DNA from: Mucilaginibacter gossypii
GTDB taxonomy: Bacteria; Bacteroidota; Bacteroidia; Sphingobacteriales; Sphingobacteriaceae
Length of the DNA stretch: 64,000 bases
Direction: 5' to 3'
Assembly (NCBI RefSeq): GCF_900100945.1
Contig: NZ_FNCG01000006.1
Span: 1-64,000, forward strand
Below, in pieces: positions 19,192 to 28,428 of the stretch (positions are counted from its first letter, which is position 1; each line of letters begins with the position of its first letter). The notes under the pieces are model-generated. The model was not told the DNA's origin, did no database searches, and worked only from the letters and a program-made list of their open reading frames with translations. The position numbers were made by a program, and so were the translations under genes.

Positions 19192-20148
19192 ATGAACACT
19201 AATCAAATTAAGTCAACAATTATGGGTACCCATAAAAAAGCATTGAAAATAATCATTTTGGCTATTTTTTTATCACCAATATCAGCCATTGCACAAAGAA
19301 AAAATTTCTATCCATTAATTCCTTCGCTTAACGCCTACTCCTTCAGCGATTTATTAACAGCAAAAGATAATCGTGATAAACAACCGGTTTACAGCATATT
19401 CAACCTATTGGATTGGTGCGCCTCACAAAATATAAAAGGCCTTGACCCAACTGCTTATTTCTTCCCTTCCTATCCTAATGTTCCTTCAGACGAATATCTT
19501 AAAAGATTTAAGGAAAAAGCTACACAACTGGGTATAAAAATTACAGGCACCGGTATAAGAAATAACTTTGCCTCACCTGACCCTAAAGTACGAGCAGAGG
19601 GATTACAGCTTGCTAAAGATTGGATTGTTGCCGCCTCTAAAATGGGCGCTCCTGTGGTTAGAGTGTTTTCAGGAGACATTCCCAAAGGATATGAAAACAA
19701 ATGGGGAGAAGTTGCCGGATGGATGATAGATTGCTATAAACAATGCGCTACCTATGCCCAACGTTATGGTGTAAAAATTGGCATCCAAAATCACGGAGAT
19801 ATGTTGCAAACAGCCGATCAATGTCTTTACGTGTTAAAAGCTGTTGATTCTAAATGGGTAGGATTAATTGTGGATACAGGCAATTTTAAAACAGAAGATC
19901 CCTATGAAGATATTTCAAAGGTCGTGCCATTCGCTATTAACTGGCAGATAAAAGAAAGCCCGTTCGGTATAGGAGGCACAGTACCTACTGATTACTTAAA
20001 ACTTATCAAAATCATCAAAGCTGGCGGCTACACCGGTTATCTTCCTGTCGAAACCTTATTAGTCCGGGGCAGACCCTACGACCCATTTGAATCTGTCCCA
20101 GAAATGCTAAACAAACTGCAAGCTGCAATTAAACAAGTTTACAATTAA
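19192..20148 (+). CDS. secreted sugar-phosphate isomerase/epimerase-like TIM barrel protein
   Basis: A 318-residue protein with an export signal (IILAIFLSPISAIAQ); a second ATG at 19222 would give a more usual signal length and may be the true start. The remainder is an AP-endonuclease-2/xylose-isomerase-type TIM barrel, with GIQNHGDM near 200, VDTGNFKTEDPY near 225 and YLPVETLL near 285 as metal-binding segments. Such proteins act as sugar isomerases, epimerases or lyases. Periplasmic location alongside a Gfo/Idh/MocA enzyme and a DUF1080 protein suggests a step in 3-keto-sugar handling, which is inference. It follows the broken TolB-like gene by 23 bases and is probably in its operon. Confidence 0.75.
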   Translation: MNTNQIKSTIMGTHKKALKIIILAIFLSPISAIAQRKNFYPLIPSLNAYSFSDLLTAKDNRDKQPVYSIFNLLDWCASQNIKGLDPTAYFFPSYPNVPSDEYLKRFKEKATQLGIKITGTGIRNNFASPDPKVRAEGLQLAKDWIVAASKMGAPVVRVFSGDIPKGYENKWGEVAGWMIDCYKQCATYAQRYGVKIGIQNHGDMLQTADQCLYVLKAVDSKWVGLIVDTGNFKTEDPYEDISKVVPFAINWQIKESPFGIGGTVPTDYLKLIKIIKAGGYTGYLPVETLLVRGRPYDPFESVPEMLNKLQAAIKQVYN

Positions 20149-20178
20149 ATACGCTGGAACTTTGACCGAATACTTTAA

Positions 20179-21207
20179 ATGAAAAAAATCAACAACCTAA
20201 GTCAGTTGCTGCTGGCATTACTGTTTATTGCCACTGGAAGCAAGACTATATATGCCCAGCAAACCGTAAATTATAGCGATGCATTTGCACAAAATGCAAA
20301 AATGGGCCGAGGCGTAAATATAATCGGATATGACCCCTTATGGAAAGATGCCACTAAAGCCCGAATGAAAGACAAACATTTCAAACAGATAAAAAATGCT
20401 GGATTTGATAATGTCAGGATAGTCATTAGCCCATTTAAATTTTCTCTGCACGATTCAACTTTTACCATTAACCCCGATTTCTTTAAAAAGTTGGATTGGG
20501 CTGTAAAAGAGTCTTTAAGAAACAATCTAATGACTATAGTTGATTTTCATGAGCACAATGCAATGGGAAAAGATCCATTGGGTACCAAATCAATGTTTTT
20601 ATCCATGTGGAAACAAATTGCAGACCACTACAAAGATTATCCTCATGATGTCCTGTTTGAAATTGCTAACGAGCCGAACATGAAGCCCGAACTGTGGAAT
20701 AAAATTTATAGTGAAGCCTACGATATTATACGTAAGTCTAATCCCTACAGAACGTTGCTTGTCGGAACGGTTTATGGTAACCAGATCAAATATCTAAATA
20801 ATTTGACTTTACCTGAAAGAGATAGCAATATCATTGTTGCTATCCACTATTATAGTCCTATTCAATTCACTCATCAGGGTGCTCCATGGTCCTTAAAAAA
20901 CAAAGACTTAAGCGGCATCACATGGACTGGAACCAACGAACAAAAACAAGCGGTGACGGATGATTTTGACATGGCAAATCAGTGGGCTAAAAAAAATAAC
21001 CGTCCAATAACGCTGGGCGAGTTTGGAGCTTATGAAAAAGCCGATATGGCTTCACGCGCGAAATGGACCAATTATGTAGCGAGACAAGCAGAAATCAGAA
21101 ACTGGAGCTGGAGTTACTGGCAATTTGATTCCGACTTTATTCTTTATGATCTGGATAATGATGAATGGGTACAACCAATTAAAAATGCCCTGATACCTGC
21201 GAAATGA
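20179..21207 (+). CDS. GH5 endo-beta-1,4-glucanase
   Basis: A 342-residue secreted protein with a signal peptide ending at TIYAQQ (residue 27-28). It has the GH5 layout: GRGVNIIGYD (44-52), VRIVISPF, then LFEIANEPNM with acid/base Glu165, HYYSP near 223, and ITLGEFGAY with nucleophile Glu281. Length is that of a single catalytic module without a binding domain. It would cut internal bonds of cellulose-like, mixed-linkage or mannan glucans. Its stop codon overlaps the next start by four bases (ATGA), so translation is coupled to the dehydrogenase gene. Exact substrate subfamily is not certain. Confidence 0.88.
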   Translation: MKKINNLSQLLLALLFIATGSKTIYAQQTVNYSDAFAQNAKMGRGVNIIGYDPLWKDATKARMKDKHFKQIKNAGFDNVRIVISPFKFSLHDSTFTINPDFFKKLDWAVKESLRNNLMTIVDFHEHNAMGKDPLGTKSMFLSMWKQIADHYKDYPHDVLFEIANEPNMKPELWNKIYSEAYDIIRKSNPYRTLLVGTVYGNQIKYLNNLTLPERDSNIIVAIHYYSPIQFTHQGAPWSLKNKDLSGITWTGTNEQKQAVTDDFDMANQWAKKNNRPITLGEFGAYEKADMASRAKWTNYVARQAEIRNWSWSYWQFDSDFILYDLDNDEWVQPIKNALIPAK

Positions 21208-22400
21208 TTGATCATAGCAATAAAATTGTCAAAGTTGGAATTGTAGGTTCCGGATTTGCGGCAGACTTTCATTACAACGTTATAAAACGAGTTTACTGCG
21301 CAAATTTGCAAATAGCAGGTGCGTTTTCCACAAACAGTTTAAGGCTGAAGGCATTTACAACGGCACGAGGGATTAAAAGCCTTCCTACACTGGACTCACT
21401 AATTGAAATCTGTGATGTATTACATATCTGCACGCCTCCTTCAACTCATGAAGAGTTGGTCATAAATGTTTTAAAGAAAGGCAAGCATGCAATTGTAGAG
21501 AAACCGTTTACCGGATATTTTGGAGACGGCTCTGACAACTTTAATGGAGATCTTTTTAGCCGTAATGATGGATTAACATTGGCCTTAAACAGCATTGAAA
21601 ATATGCTATCGGCAGAGCAGGCGAGCAAGGGTAAAATTATGTACGCCGAAAATTGGATATATGCGCCTGCTATACAAAAGGAAAAAGAGCTCATCGAAAA
21701 AACAGGTGCACAAATACCGTGGATACAAGCACAACAATCCCACTCAGGATCACATTCTTTAGCTTACGGGAAGTGGAAATTATCGGGGGGAGGCTCTTTA
21801 ATAGGCAAGGGAAGCCATCCGTTGGCCGCATCGATTTATTTAAAAAAGATAGAAGGTATAAAAAGAAACGGAAGACCAATTCGCCCTAAAGAAGTTTCAG
21901 CCAGGACGCATGCCATTACCCGAATGCCCAGTTTTAAAAATGAAGGGTATTTGAAAGACATGTATGAAGATGTAGAAGATTACGCAATCGTTCACCTGGT
22001 ATTTGACGACGGAACTATTGCCGATATAACTGCCTGTGAGTTGTTACACGGTGGTGTGAAAAACTATGTTGAAGTACATGCAAATAACCATCGTACGATA
22101 TGCAATATTGCGCCTAATAATGCCATGCAAACCTATAACCCTTCAGATTCAAACTTCGCCGATATTTATGTGGTCGAAAAAACCAGAACAAAACAAGGCT
22201 GGTCTTTCATTTCGCCGGACGAAGCCTGGTTCAACGGATATCAACAGGAAATGGAAGCATTTTATCAAACTGTGATATCCGGAGAACCCATAGAAAGCGA
22301 TAGCCAATTGGCCGCCGACGTAATTACGACTATTTATACTGCTTATTTATCCGCTGAGTTGCAAGGAAAATCGGTGCCTATTTCATTAACAAGGCGGTAG
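21204..22400 (+). CDS. Gfo/Idh/MocA family NAD(P)-dependent oxidoreductase
   Basis: A 398-residue cytoplasmic protein without a signal peptide. The N-terminal Rossmann motif is VGIVGSGFAADFHY (residues 11-24), followed by DVLHICTPPSTHEE and the family EKPF motif near 98-101, whose Lys takes part in catalysis. The C-terminal half is the alpha/beta sheet domain. It would oxidise a sugar at a ring hydroxyl, typically C3, passing electrons to NAD. Overlap with the GH5 gene and proximity to a DUF1080 protein support a role in the 3-keto-glycoside route known from other Bacteroidota. Several family members oxidise inositols or deoxysugars, so the substrate is open. Confidence 0.85.
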   Translation: MIDHSNKIVKVGIVGSGFAADFHYNVIKRVYCANLQIAGAFSTNSLRLKAFTTARGIKSLPTLDSLIEICDVLHICTPPSTHEELVINVLKKGKHAIVEKPFTGYFGDGSDNFNGDLFSRNDGLTLALNSIENMLSAEQASKGKIMYAENWIYAPAIQKEKELIEKTGAQIPWIQAQQSHSGSHSLAYGKWKLSGGGSLIGKGSHPLAASIYLKKIEGIKRNGRPIRPKEVSARTHAITRMPSFKNEGYLKDMYEDVEDYAIVHLVFDDGTIADITACELLHGGVKNYVEVHANNHRTICNIAPNNAMQTYNPSDSNFADIYVVEKTRTKQGWSFISPDEAWFNGYQQEMEAFYQTVISGEPIESDSQLAADVITTIYTAYLSAELQGKSVPISLTRR

Positions 22401-22457
22401 AACATGATTTAAAATAACACTACCTGACAGCATACATGCAGTGATCGCTAAATTGAA

Positions 22458-23768
22458 ATGAAAAAAGAAGAATATCACACCGAGAAGTCAGTAAAACAAT
22501 ACCGATGGACCATCCTTTGCCTGGTGTTTTTTGCAACAACTATTAATTATCTTGACCGGCAGGTAATCAGCCTGCTAAAAGACGACTACTTAGAACCACT
22601 TTTCGGATGGAATGAATCAGACTATGCCAATATAGTAATTGCATTTCAAATCACCTATGCCCTGGGGATGTTGGGCTCTGGTTTTATTATTGATAAAATA
22701 GGTACAAAGCGAGGCTATGCATTAGCTCTTTTTATTTGGAGCATTGCTTCAATCGCACACGCTTTTGTCAAATCCACTTTCGGATTTTTAATAACCCGAT
22801 CCGCGCTTGGGTTTAGTGAGGCGGGAAATTTCCCTGCTGCTATAAAAACGGTAGCAGAATGGTTCCCCAAGAAAGAAAGGGCATTAGCCACAGGTATTTT
22901 TAATTCCGGTACGAATGTAGGTGCAATATTTGCCCCTCTTTGTGTGCCATTTATTGCCATTAAATTTGGATGGGAATGGACGTTTATCCTAACGGGCGCC
23001 ATTGGAATTATTTGGTTAATTTTTTGGTTCGTTTTTTACCAAACCCCTCAACAACACAAAAAAATATCCAAAGATGAATTCCAATATATTACTAACGATG
23101 AAAATATTAACATCGCCGAAACACAAAAAACCAAATGGATAAGCTTATTATTTTATAAACAAACCTGGGCATTCGCGGCGTTAAAGTTTTTTACCGACCC
23201 TGTCTGGTGGTTTATATTGTTCTGGCTTCCTTCTTTCCTAAACAGGCAATATGGAATGACCAAACTGAACCTGGCATTGCCAATTGCAGTGGTATATACC
23301 ATGGCCATGTTTGGAAGCATCATAGGAGGCTGGTTGTCAGGCCACCTCATCAAGCTCGGCTGGCCGGTATACAAAGCACGTAGACTAGCTTTACTCATAT
23401 TTGCACTTTGTGCCTTACCTATGTTGGCGGCGCAATGGCTAGGCACTTTCAATTATTGGAACGCTGTGGCAATTATTGGCCTGACGGCTTCAGCTCATCA
23501 GGCTTGGTCGGCCAATATTTTTACAACTGTATCTGATATGTTTCCCAAAAAAGCAATTGCATCAGTTGTGGGCATCGGCGGTACGGTTGGTGCCGTTGGA
23601 GGGGTACTAATTTCTAAACTTGCTGGATTTTTACTTACCTACTACAGTAACCTCGGGAAAATAGAAGTAGGCTACTACATCATGTTTATCATATGTTCAA
23701 TGGCCTATATTATTGCTTGGATAATTTTTAGTTTGTTGGCTCCTAAGATGCCTAAAGCAGAGATATAG
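22458..23768 (+). CDS. MFS transporter, hexuronate/anion:cation symporter type
   Basis: A 436-residue protein with about 12 hydrophobic spans. The NYLDRQVISLLKDDYL segment after helix 1 and GFSEAGNFPAAIKTVAEWFPKKER in the first half are signatures of the ExuT/anion:cation symporter group, and a charged loop (KKISKDEFQYI) separates the two halves. It would carry a sugar or sugar acid across the inner membrane using the proton gradient. It sits between the dehydrogenase and the DUF1080 gene, so the cargo is probably a monosaccharide, uronic acid or oxidised sugar from the locus. The exact cargo is not decided by sequence. Confidence 0.85.
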   Translation: MKKEEYHTEKSVKQYRWTILCLVFFATTINYLDRQVISLLKDDYLEPLFGWNESDYANIVIAFQITYALGMLGSGFIIDKIGTKRGYALALFIWSIASIAHAFVKSTFGFLITRSALGFSEAGNFPAAIKTVAEWFPKKERALATGIFNSGTNVGAIFAPLCVPFIAIKFGWEWTFILTGAIGIIWLIFWFVFYQTPQQHKKISKDEFQYITNDENINIAETQKTKWISLLFYKQTWAFAALKFFTDPVWWFILFWLPSFLNRQYGMTKLNLALPIAVVYTMAMFGSIIGGWLSGHLIKLGWPVYKARRLALLIFALCALPMLAAQWLGTFNYWNAVAIIGLTASAHQAWSANIFTTVSDMFPKKAIASVVGIGGTVGAVGGVLISKLAGFLLTYYSNLGKIEVGYYIMFIICSMAYIIAWIIFSLLAPKMPKAEI

Positions 23769-23804
23769 CTTAATTTAAAAGCAAACCTCGTAAACCAATA
23801 ATAA

Positions 23805-25352
23805 ATGAAAAAAATAAAGTTAACCCTATTTCTAATCGGTGGTTTTTTTATGATTTATGTTAATGCAGCCGCACAAGACAATCAAATCACAAAACAGGAA
23901 AAAAAAGACGGCTGGAAATTGCTATTTGACGGGAAATCAACTAAGGGCTGGAAAGGAGCATTTCTTGATCAGTTTCCCAATAAGGGCTGGGTTATTGAAA
24001 ATGGATTATTAGAAGTAGAAGCTACAAATGGCGCAGAATCCGCAAATGGTGGTGATATTGTAACGATTAAGGAGTATGATAATTTTGAATTGAAAATTGA
24101 TTTTAAATTAACTAAGGGTGCCAACAGTGGGGTAAAATATTTTGTTGAGCCGCAACAGCCAATTCCCGGTACATCGAGATCTGCTATTGGCCTGGAGTAT
24201 CAGTTATTGGATGATGCCACCCACCCGGACGCTAAACTAGGCAAAAACGGAAACAGAACTATTGCCTCATTATATGATTTAATTCCTGCAATTGATAACA
24301 AACCAGTCAAACCGATTGGCGAATGGAACACCTTAGAAATAATATCTAACGGAACTAATGTGCAGCATTGGTTAAACGGGGTGCTAGTGTTAAGTTACGA
24401 TCGAACTAGCGATATGTTTAGATCTCTGATTGAAGAAAGCAAGTATAAAGATATACCTGATTTTGGGATCAATAAAAAAGGCCGCATACTTCTTCAGGAT
24501 CATGGCTTCAAAACTTATTTTAAAAACATAAAAATAAAGGAGAAAAAGTACAACGAAACACCCATACAGGGAAAAACATTAAAAGAAACACCAGGAATAG
24601 TATCTTATACCTACCGTAATAGCTTCCAGAGAAATTTCGAAGCAACACTTGATACGATAAAAGCTTTAGGATTCACTAATATTGAGTTCTCCAACCTCTT
24701 CGGAAAAAGTCCTGCCGCTATTAAAAAAATGTTAGACGAAAGAGGTATGAGGTGTACATCGTTTGGCGTTAACTATGAAGATTTGACTAACAAAACAAGT
24801 GAGGTTGGACAAAATGCGGTAATATTAGGAGCTTCATTTGTACGGATGGCGTGGATTCCGCATGAAAAAACAAACCTGACAATAGATGTTGCCCAAAAAG
24901 CGGTACGTGATTTCAATATTGCAGGTAAAATACTGAAAGAAAAATTTGGATTAACTTTTTGCTATCACAACCATGGTTTTGATATGCAATGCTATGGAGC
25001 AAACACATATTTCGACTATTTTATGGCAAACACAAGACCAGAATTTGTCAGCTTTGAGTTAGATATATTATGGGCATTCCATGCCGGAAAAAACCCCATT
25101 GACTTATTAAAAAAATACGGAGAGAGGTTTAAGCTAATGCATGTTAAAGATTTAAGGAAAGGTGTTATAGGAAATCTTACAGGTACGACACCGGTAGCAA
25201 ATGATGTCGCACTCGGCTCCGGTCAAATAAACATCGCAGAAATAATAAAGGCAGCACAAAAATCAGGAATAAAATATTTTTATATAGAAGATGAAAGTAA
25301 TGTAGTAAAACAGCAGGTCCCTGTGAGTTTAGCGGTACTAAAGTCGTTGTAA
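23805..25352 (+). CDS. DUF1080 (3-keto-disaccharide hydrolase-like) fused to TIM-barrel isomerase
   Basis: A 515-residue secreted protein with a signal peptide (NAAAQ, residue 24). Residues 32-245 are a DUF1080 concanavalin-like domain (WKLLFDGKSTKGWKG, GGDIVTIKEYDNFELKIDFK, GRILLQDHG), whose studied relatives hydrolyse 3-keto-glycosides. Residues 255-515 are a sugar-phosphate-isomerase TIM barrel (FGVNYED, CYHNHGFDM, FELDILWAFHAG, LMHVKDL). Both domains look complete, with no internal start or stop between them. Fusion of the two suggests consecutive steps on one substrate. It ends the rightward operon. Each domain assignment is firm; the reaction order is inferred. Confidence 0.85.
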   Translation: MKKIKLTLFLIGGFFMIYVNAAAQDNQITKQEKKDGWKLLFDGKSTKGWKGAFLDQFPNKGWVIENGLLEVEATNGAESANGGDIVTIKEYDNFELKIDFKLTKGANSGVKYFVEPQQPIPGTSRSAIGLEYQLLDDATHPDAKLGKNGNRTIASLYDLIPAIDNKPVKPIGEWNTLEIISNGTNVQHWLNGVLVLSYDRTSDMFRSLIEESKYKDIPDFGINKKGRILLQDHGFKTYFKNIKIKEKKYNETPIQGKTLKETPGIVSYTYRNSFQRNFEATLDTIKALGFTNIEFSNLFGKSPAAIKKMLDERGMRCTSFGVNYEDLTNKTSEVGQNAVILGASFVRMAWIPHEKTNLTIDVAQKAVRDFNIAGKILKEKFGLTFCYHNHGFDMQCYGANTYFDYFMANTRPEFVSFELDILWAFHAGKNPIDLLKKYGERFKLMHVKDLRKGVIGNLTGTTPVANDVALGSGQINIAEIIKAAQKSGIKYFYIEDESNVVKQQVPVSLAVLKSL

Positions 25353-25615
25353 AAATTAGACGCATAATTAAAATCGTGACCATCTAATAGACGGGTTTAA
25401 AATAAACTTTGTCAAAGCGTAAATAATTAACTTTAACCGTAATAGCATCTGACAATATATAAAATTATGTTGAACCGTTTTTAAACAGCCTCTAAGAAGA
25501 AAATCTGTTCTTAATTGAAAAGAAACCCAAAATCTAATAATACCAAAGCTTAACGTCAATATAAGTTTTTTTTACAACATAATTTATTTATATTTAATGA
25601 CTTAAACTCGCAATT

Positions 25616-26980
25616 ATGAAAAAAACCAGGTCTCTTTTAACTTTACTTTTGTTGGCCGGAACAGCTGCAGGCCAAACTTCGGCGGTATCGGTATTGCAAA
25701 ATGAACTGGTCAAATCGTTGCAATCAGAGGGAATTCTGTTAAAGGACCAGCAAAAGAGCTGTACCGGTGATTGCAGACCTGCGTGTCCCTGGAAAAATGA
25801 CCGTCAGCGTACCAAGGCGATCCAACAGGATTCACAATTAATGAACTATCTGGTCGGGCACTTTAACCCGCCGACATTCGTCGACGGGCAAAATGTCCTG
25901 CCAAATTTCAGTTACTCGAACTAAAGCCTTACCCGTATAGGCAGATACCTGATCAGAAATGGAGACCTAAGCGTCATCAATACCCAAAACCCACAATTGG
26001 GAATTTGGAATATCAATCAGATCAGTATCCCATCACCCGTGGAAGGGGCAAGTACGTATCTGCTTAACTACAGTATGAACAACCTATTCACCAACAAGGG
26101 GACTGCCAGTATAAGCTCGAGCTTTCAGAGTTACATCAGCGGCAAACTGCAAGACGAAACCAATGTTTCCAGAGATCAGAAAATGTCATTGACTGTCGCC
26201 GCCGGCGTTTTTGAAAACCAATTAGCGACAATCTATCAGAACGCCCGCGACGGAAGCATCAATGGCGCACAGTTCGGATCATTGTATGATCTATGGCTCA
26301 CATACGCAAACGGTAAAGCGCAGGCCGGTGACCAGATCATATCCAATTTTACAGGCATTTGCTTCTATTCAACACAGGGCCTGGATAATTCATCAGGCAA
26401 TACCTTTACCGCGTCCGTCAACGGAAGCGGTACTTTCCCATTCCTGAGCTACGGTTTGATCGACAATACGAACTGGACAAAAACAGACGAGCTTAGCACA
26501 TCTAGCCGAAACTATCACGTTTACTTTTTCAAGCAGCCCAACTTCATTAATATTCTGACAAAAGACGAGATATTAAAGGCATGGAGCCAGGTAACAACCC
26601 TTCCCGATCCTGTAACTATTAGTTCATCGACCATTCTTCCTAACAAAAAGCTTATCGTACAGATCAAGTTTGGCCCTGTTGCGAAAGGATCATTTTCGAA
26701 TATCAAATTAGATACGGCTTACAGTTTCCTGCATTTGAAAAGTACAAGGTTCATCAAAAACATCGTGCTGGATAACGATCCCAAGGATGTGGTCAATAAT
26801 GGTGACGGTTTTTATACATTTAATATAGAGGTTACAAGAAATGAGGACTTCATTGCAAGCAACAGCAGTTCCGTATCCAAAACGATCTCCAATACCTTTC
26901 CCATCAGGTTATACTTTGACAACCCGTTAAATAATAAGTACTTGGAAAACGTTTATACAAATATTCAGCTACAAACGTGA
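25616..26980 (+). pseudogene. secreted protein of unknown function, interrupted by TAA
   Basis: A signal peptide (LLLLAGTAAGQ) starts an open segment that ends at a TAA, 25922-25924. The same frame resumes and stays open to 26980, implying a protein of about 454 residues with one nonsense codon after residue 102. The N-terminal piece has CTGDCRPAC, a small Cys cluster. The C-terminal piece is rich in Ser, Thr and Asn and looks like a beta-rich exported protein. I recognise no family. It appears richer in G and C than the neighbouring sugar-locus genes. The next fragment, a recombinase end, begins two bases after its stop, as if a deletion had joined the two. It may still be read from an internal start at 25997. 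Confidence 0.55.
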
Positions 26981-26981
26981 T

Positions 26982-27497
26982 GTGACTATTGGCGATATGC
27001 AAAATTTTGAAATTGAGCGCAAACGACTGATTACCGAAATTTCCGATCAGAATAATACTTTAACTAAACTTAGAACAATGCTTTTATCTGAAGATATTGA
27101 CTTACAAGATTATAAAATCATGAAGTCTCAGAGTGAAGAAAAAATTGTAAGACTCGAGGCAGAATTAAAAGAAGTTAAGGCAAAAAGTTTAGCACAAAAT
27201 GATTTAAGTCCTATCGTTGACGAAGCATTGATTAGACTAAAATGCCTCGTAAATTTGTACAAGGGAGGCAGCGTGGAAGAAAAAAGGTTTATCATCGGTT
27301 CGATCTATCCCGAAAAAATGATAATTCTTGAAAATTCAGGTCGAACCGGAGAGGTGAACTTCGCGGCACAACTTATGTTCCAGATAAACAGCGGGTTACA
27401 TAAGAAAAAAACCGGAGTTAGAACTAAAATTAGAACTAACTCCGGCTCGGTACCCAGCGCCGGAGTCGAACCGGCACGGTTTCCCACAGGTGTTTGA
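26982..27497 (+). pseudogene. large serine recombinase, C-terminal fragment
   Basis: The fragment has a coiled-coil-rich segment (KRLITEISDQNNTLTKLRTMLL, residues 12-33), then EEKIVRLEAELKEV and VEEKRFIIGSIYPEKM, the pattern at the C-terminal end of Bacteroidota serine recombinases. The N-terminal catalytic domain with its Ser nucleophile and the recombinase zinc-ribbon domain are missing. The GTG start immediately after the preceding stop is arbitrary. From about residue 140 the frame runs through the tRNA-Leu terminator and into the tRNA on the other strand (SAGVEPARFPTGV), which is not normal protein. This is the mark of an element integrated at the 3' end of the tRNA. Not functional. Confidence 0.75.
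27404..27445 (-). terminator. rho-independent terminator of hscB-tRNA-Leu
   Basis: On the minus strand CCGGAGTTAG and CTAACTCCGG form a perfect 10-bp stem with a 14-base loop, followed by a run of seven T. It starts six bases after the tRNA 3' end. It lies inside the reading frame of the recombinase fragment on the other strand. Confidence 0.88.
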
Positions 27498-27530
27498 GAC
27501 CAGCGCGTCTACCAATTCCGCCAGCTGGGC
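27451..27530 (-). tRNA. tRNA-Leu, anticodon CAA
   Basis: Eighty bases that fold as a class II tRNA. The acceptor stem pairs GCCCAGC with GCTGGGT (first pair G-U) and the discriminator is A. The D arm carries GAATTGGTAGA, the anticodon loop is CTCAAAC (anticodon CAA, reading UUG), a long variable arm follows (TGGGAAACCGT), and the T arm is GCCGG-TTCGACT-CCGGC. The anticodon stem has one U-U mismatch. CCA is not encoded. It lies 19 bases after hscB on the same strand and is followed by a terminator, so both may be one transcript. It also marks the edge of the integrated region. Confidence 0.95.
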
Positions 27531-27549
27531 ATGTTGTAAGTGTCTTTCC

Positions 27550-28074
27550 TTACAAGCGGGCTGCAAATGTAGATAAACTCTCCTTGATTCGCAACAGATA
27601 TTTTTGTTTATAGTAAATATTTGCAATTTCTATCCGGCGGCTTTCCTTCGCAGTATCGTCCAACTGTTCATAATCTTTGGTCAGCTTCTCCAGCTCTTCA
27701 TTCATATCCCCTTCAATAGCAAGTGTTTCTGCGGTTATGGCAGCCAGGTGCGTTGCATCATCAACTTCCATAAGCCGCTCATTGATATCCATCATTTCCA
27801 TTAAAAAATCTGCAGGCAATTGTGGTTTTGCCCCTTCAGATACCAGGTCGTGCAGTTTTAAAATGTATTCTAAACGTTTTGCCGGGTCGCCAAGCGCGTG
27901 GTAAGCCTTGTTATTTAGGGTAGATAACTCCAGGATCTCCTGCTGCCTGGTTTCATCCTCATTGGCATAAAAATCGGGATGGTAAAGCTTGCTCAGCTCG
28001 TAAAACTTTTTCTTAAGTAGCGCCTGGTCAACCTTAAAAGATTCAGGGATACCGTAAAATTCAAAATAGTTCAT
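27550..28074 (-). CDS. hscB: Fe-S assembly J-domain co-chaperone HscB
   Basis: A 174-residue protein with an N-terminal J domain (NYFEFYGIPESFKVD, then LYHPDFY with the HPD motif at 32-34) and a C-terminal three-helix bundle (ELEKLTKDYEQLD and KYLLRIKESL). HscB delivers the Fe-S scaffold protein to the Hsp70 HscA and stimulates its ATPase. Length matches the family. Its ATG is preceded after only four bases by a TATCTTTG box. The tRNA-Leu gene follows 19 bases downstream. No hscA or isc genes are nearby. Confidence 0.9.
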   Translation of the reverse strand: MNYFEFYGIPESFKVDQALLKKKFYELSKLYHPDFYANEDETRQQEILELSTLNNKAYHALGDPAKRLEYILKLHDLVSEGAKPQLPADFLMEMMDINERLMEVDDATHLAAITAETLAIEGDMNEELEKLTKDYEQLDDTAKESRRIEIANIYYKQKYLLRIKESLSTFAARL

Positions 28075-28078
28075 AGGG

Positions 28079-28086
28079 CAAAGATA
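28079..28086 (-). promoter_or_regulatory. perfect -7 box directly before hscB
   Basis: The minus strand reads TATCTTTG, a full match to TAnnTTTG, ending only four bases before the hscB ATG. If used, the transcript would be almost leaderless. No TTG is present 19-20 bases upstream, so the match may be chance. Confidence 0.4.
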
Positions 28087-28124
28087 ACTATTAACAAGTT
28101 ATCCATGCCGATATCAACTTCATG

Positions 28125-28319
28125 TTAAAATAAGTTATCTGCTATGCATTGGTCGGTTTCGGCTTTTTCTACCAATTCTGTTTTGGAGTGCGTATCAACA
28201 AACAGCTTTCTGTCTTTAGTTAAAGTGGGCGCTACGCCCAATGAACCTATCCCGGCAGTGGCCAACATCATAAACAATAAAAGCCCGCAAAGCCTCGTGA
28301 ACTTTTTAAGTTTTTTCAT
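28125..28319 (-). CDS. small membrane or secreted protein, unknown
   Basis: Sixty-four residues: a basic start (MKKLKKFTRL), then a hydrophobic segment LLLFMMLATAGIGSLGVA (about 13-30) that could be a signal anchor, then a polar tail with one Cys near the end. No family is recognised. It lies upstream of hscB on the same strand. The start is a clear ATG after an AT-rich region; no promoter box was found. Real coding status is probable but unproven. Confidence 0.45.
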   Translation of the reverse strand: MKKLKKFTRLCGLLLFMMLATAGIGSLGVAPTLTKDRKLFVDTHSKTELVEKAETDQCIADNLF

Positions 28320-28402
28320 TTCGATTTCAGAAAATAAATTACAGGCATTACCCTCTTTGGGGTTTGTACCTAAATAATTAAAATGGAAATGATTACCACA
28401 TC

Positions 28403-28428
28403 GGATAATCAGTAAGGAAGGATTATCC
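28403..28428. repeat. hairpin GGATAATC...GATTATCC
   Basis: Two perfect 8-base arms around a 10-base loop, touching the stop codon of the unknown gene at 28428-28814. No T-run follows on the minus strand. It may be a weak transcription end. Confidence 0.35.

Noticed and set aside
27420..27497. C-terminal tail of the recombinase fragment as real protein
   Set aside because: It is the complement of the tRNA terminator and tRNA gene.
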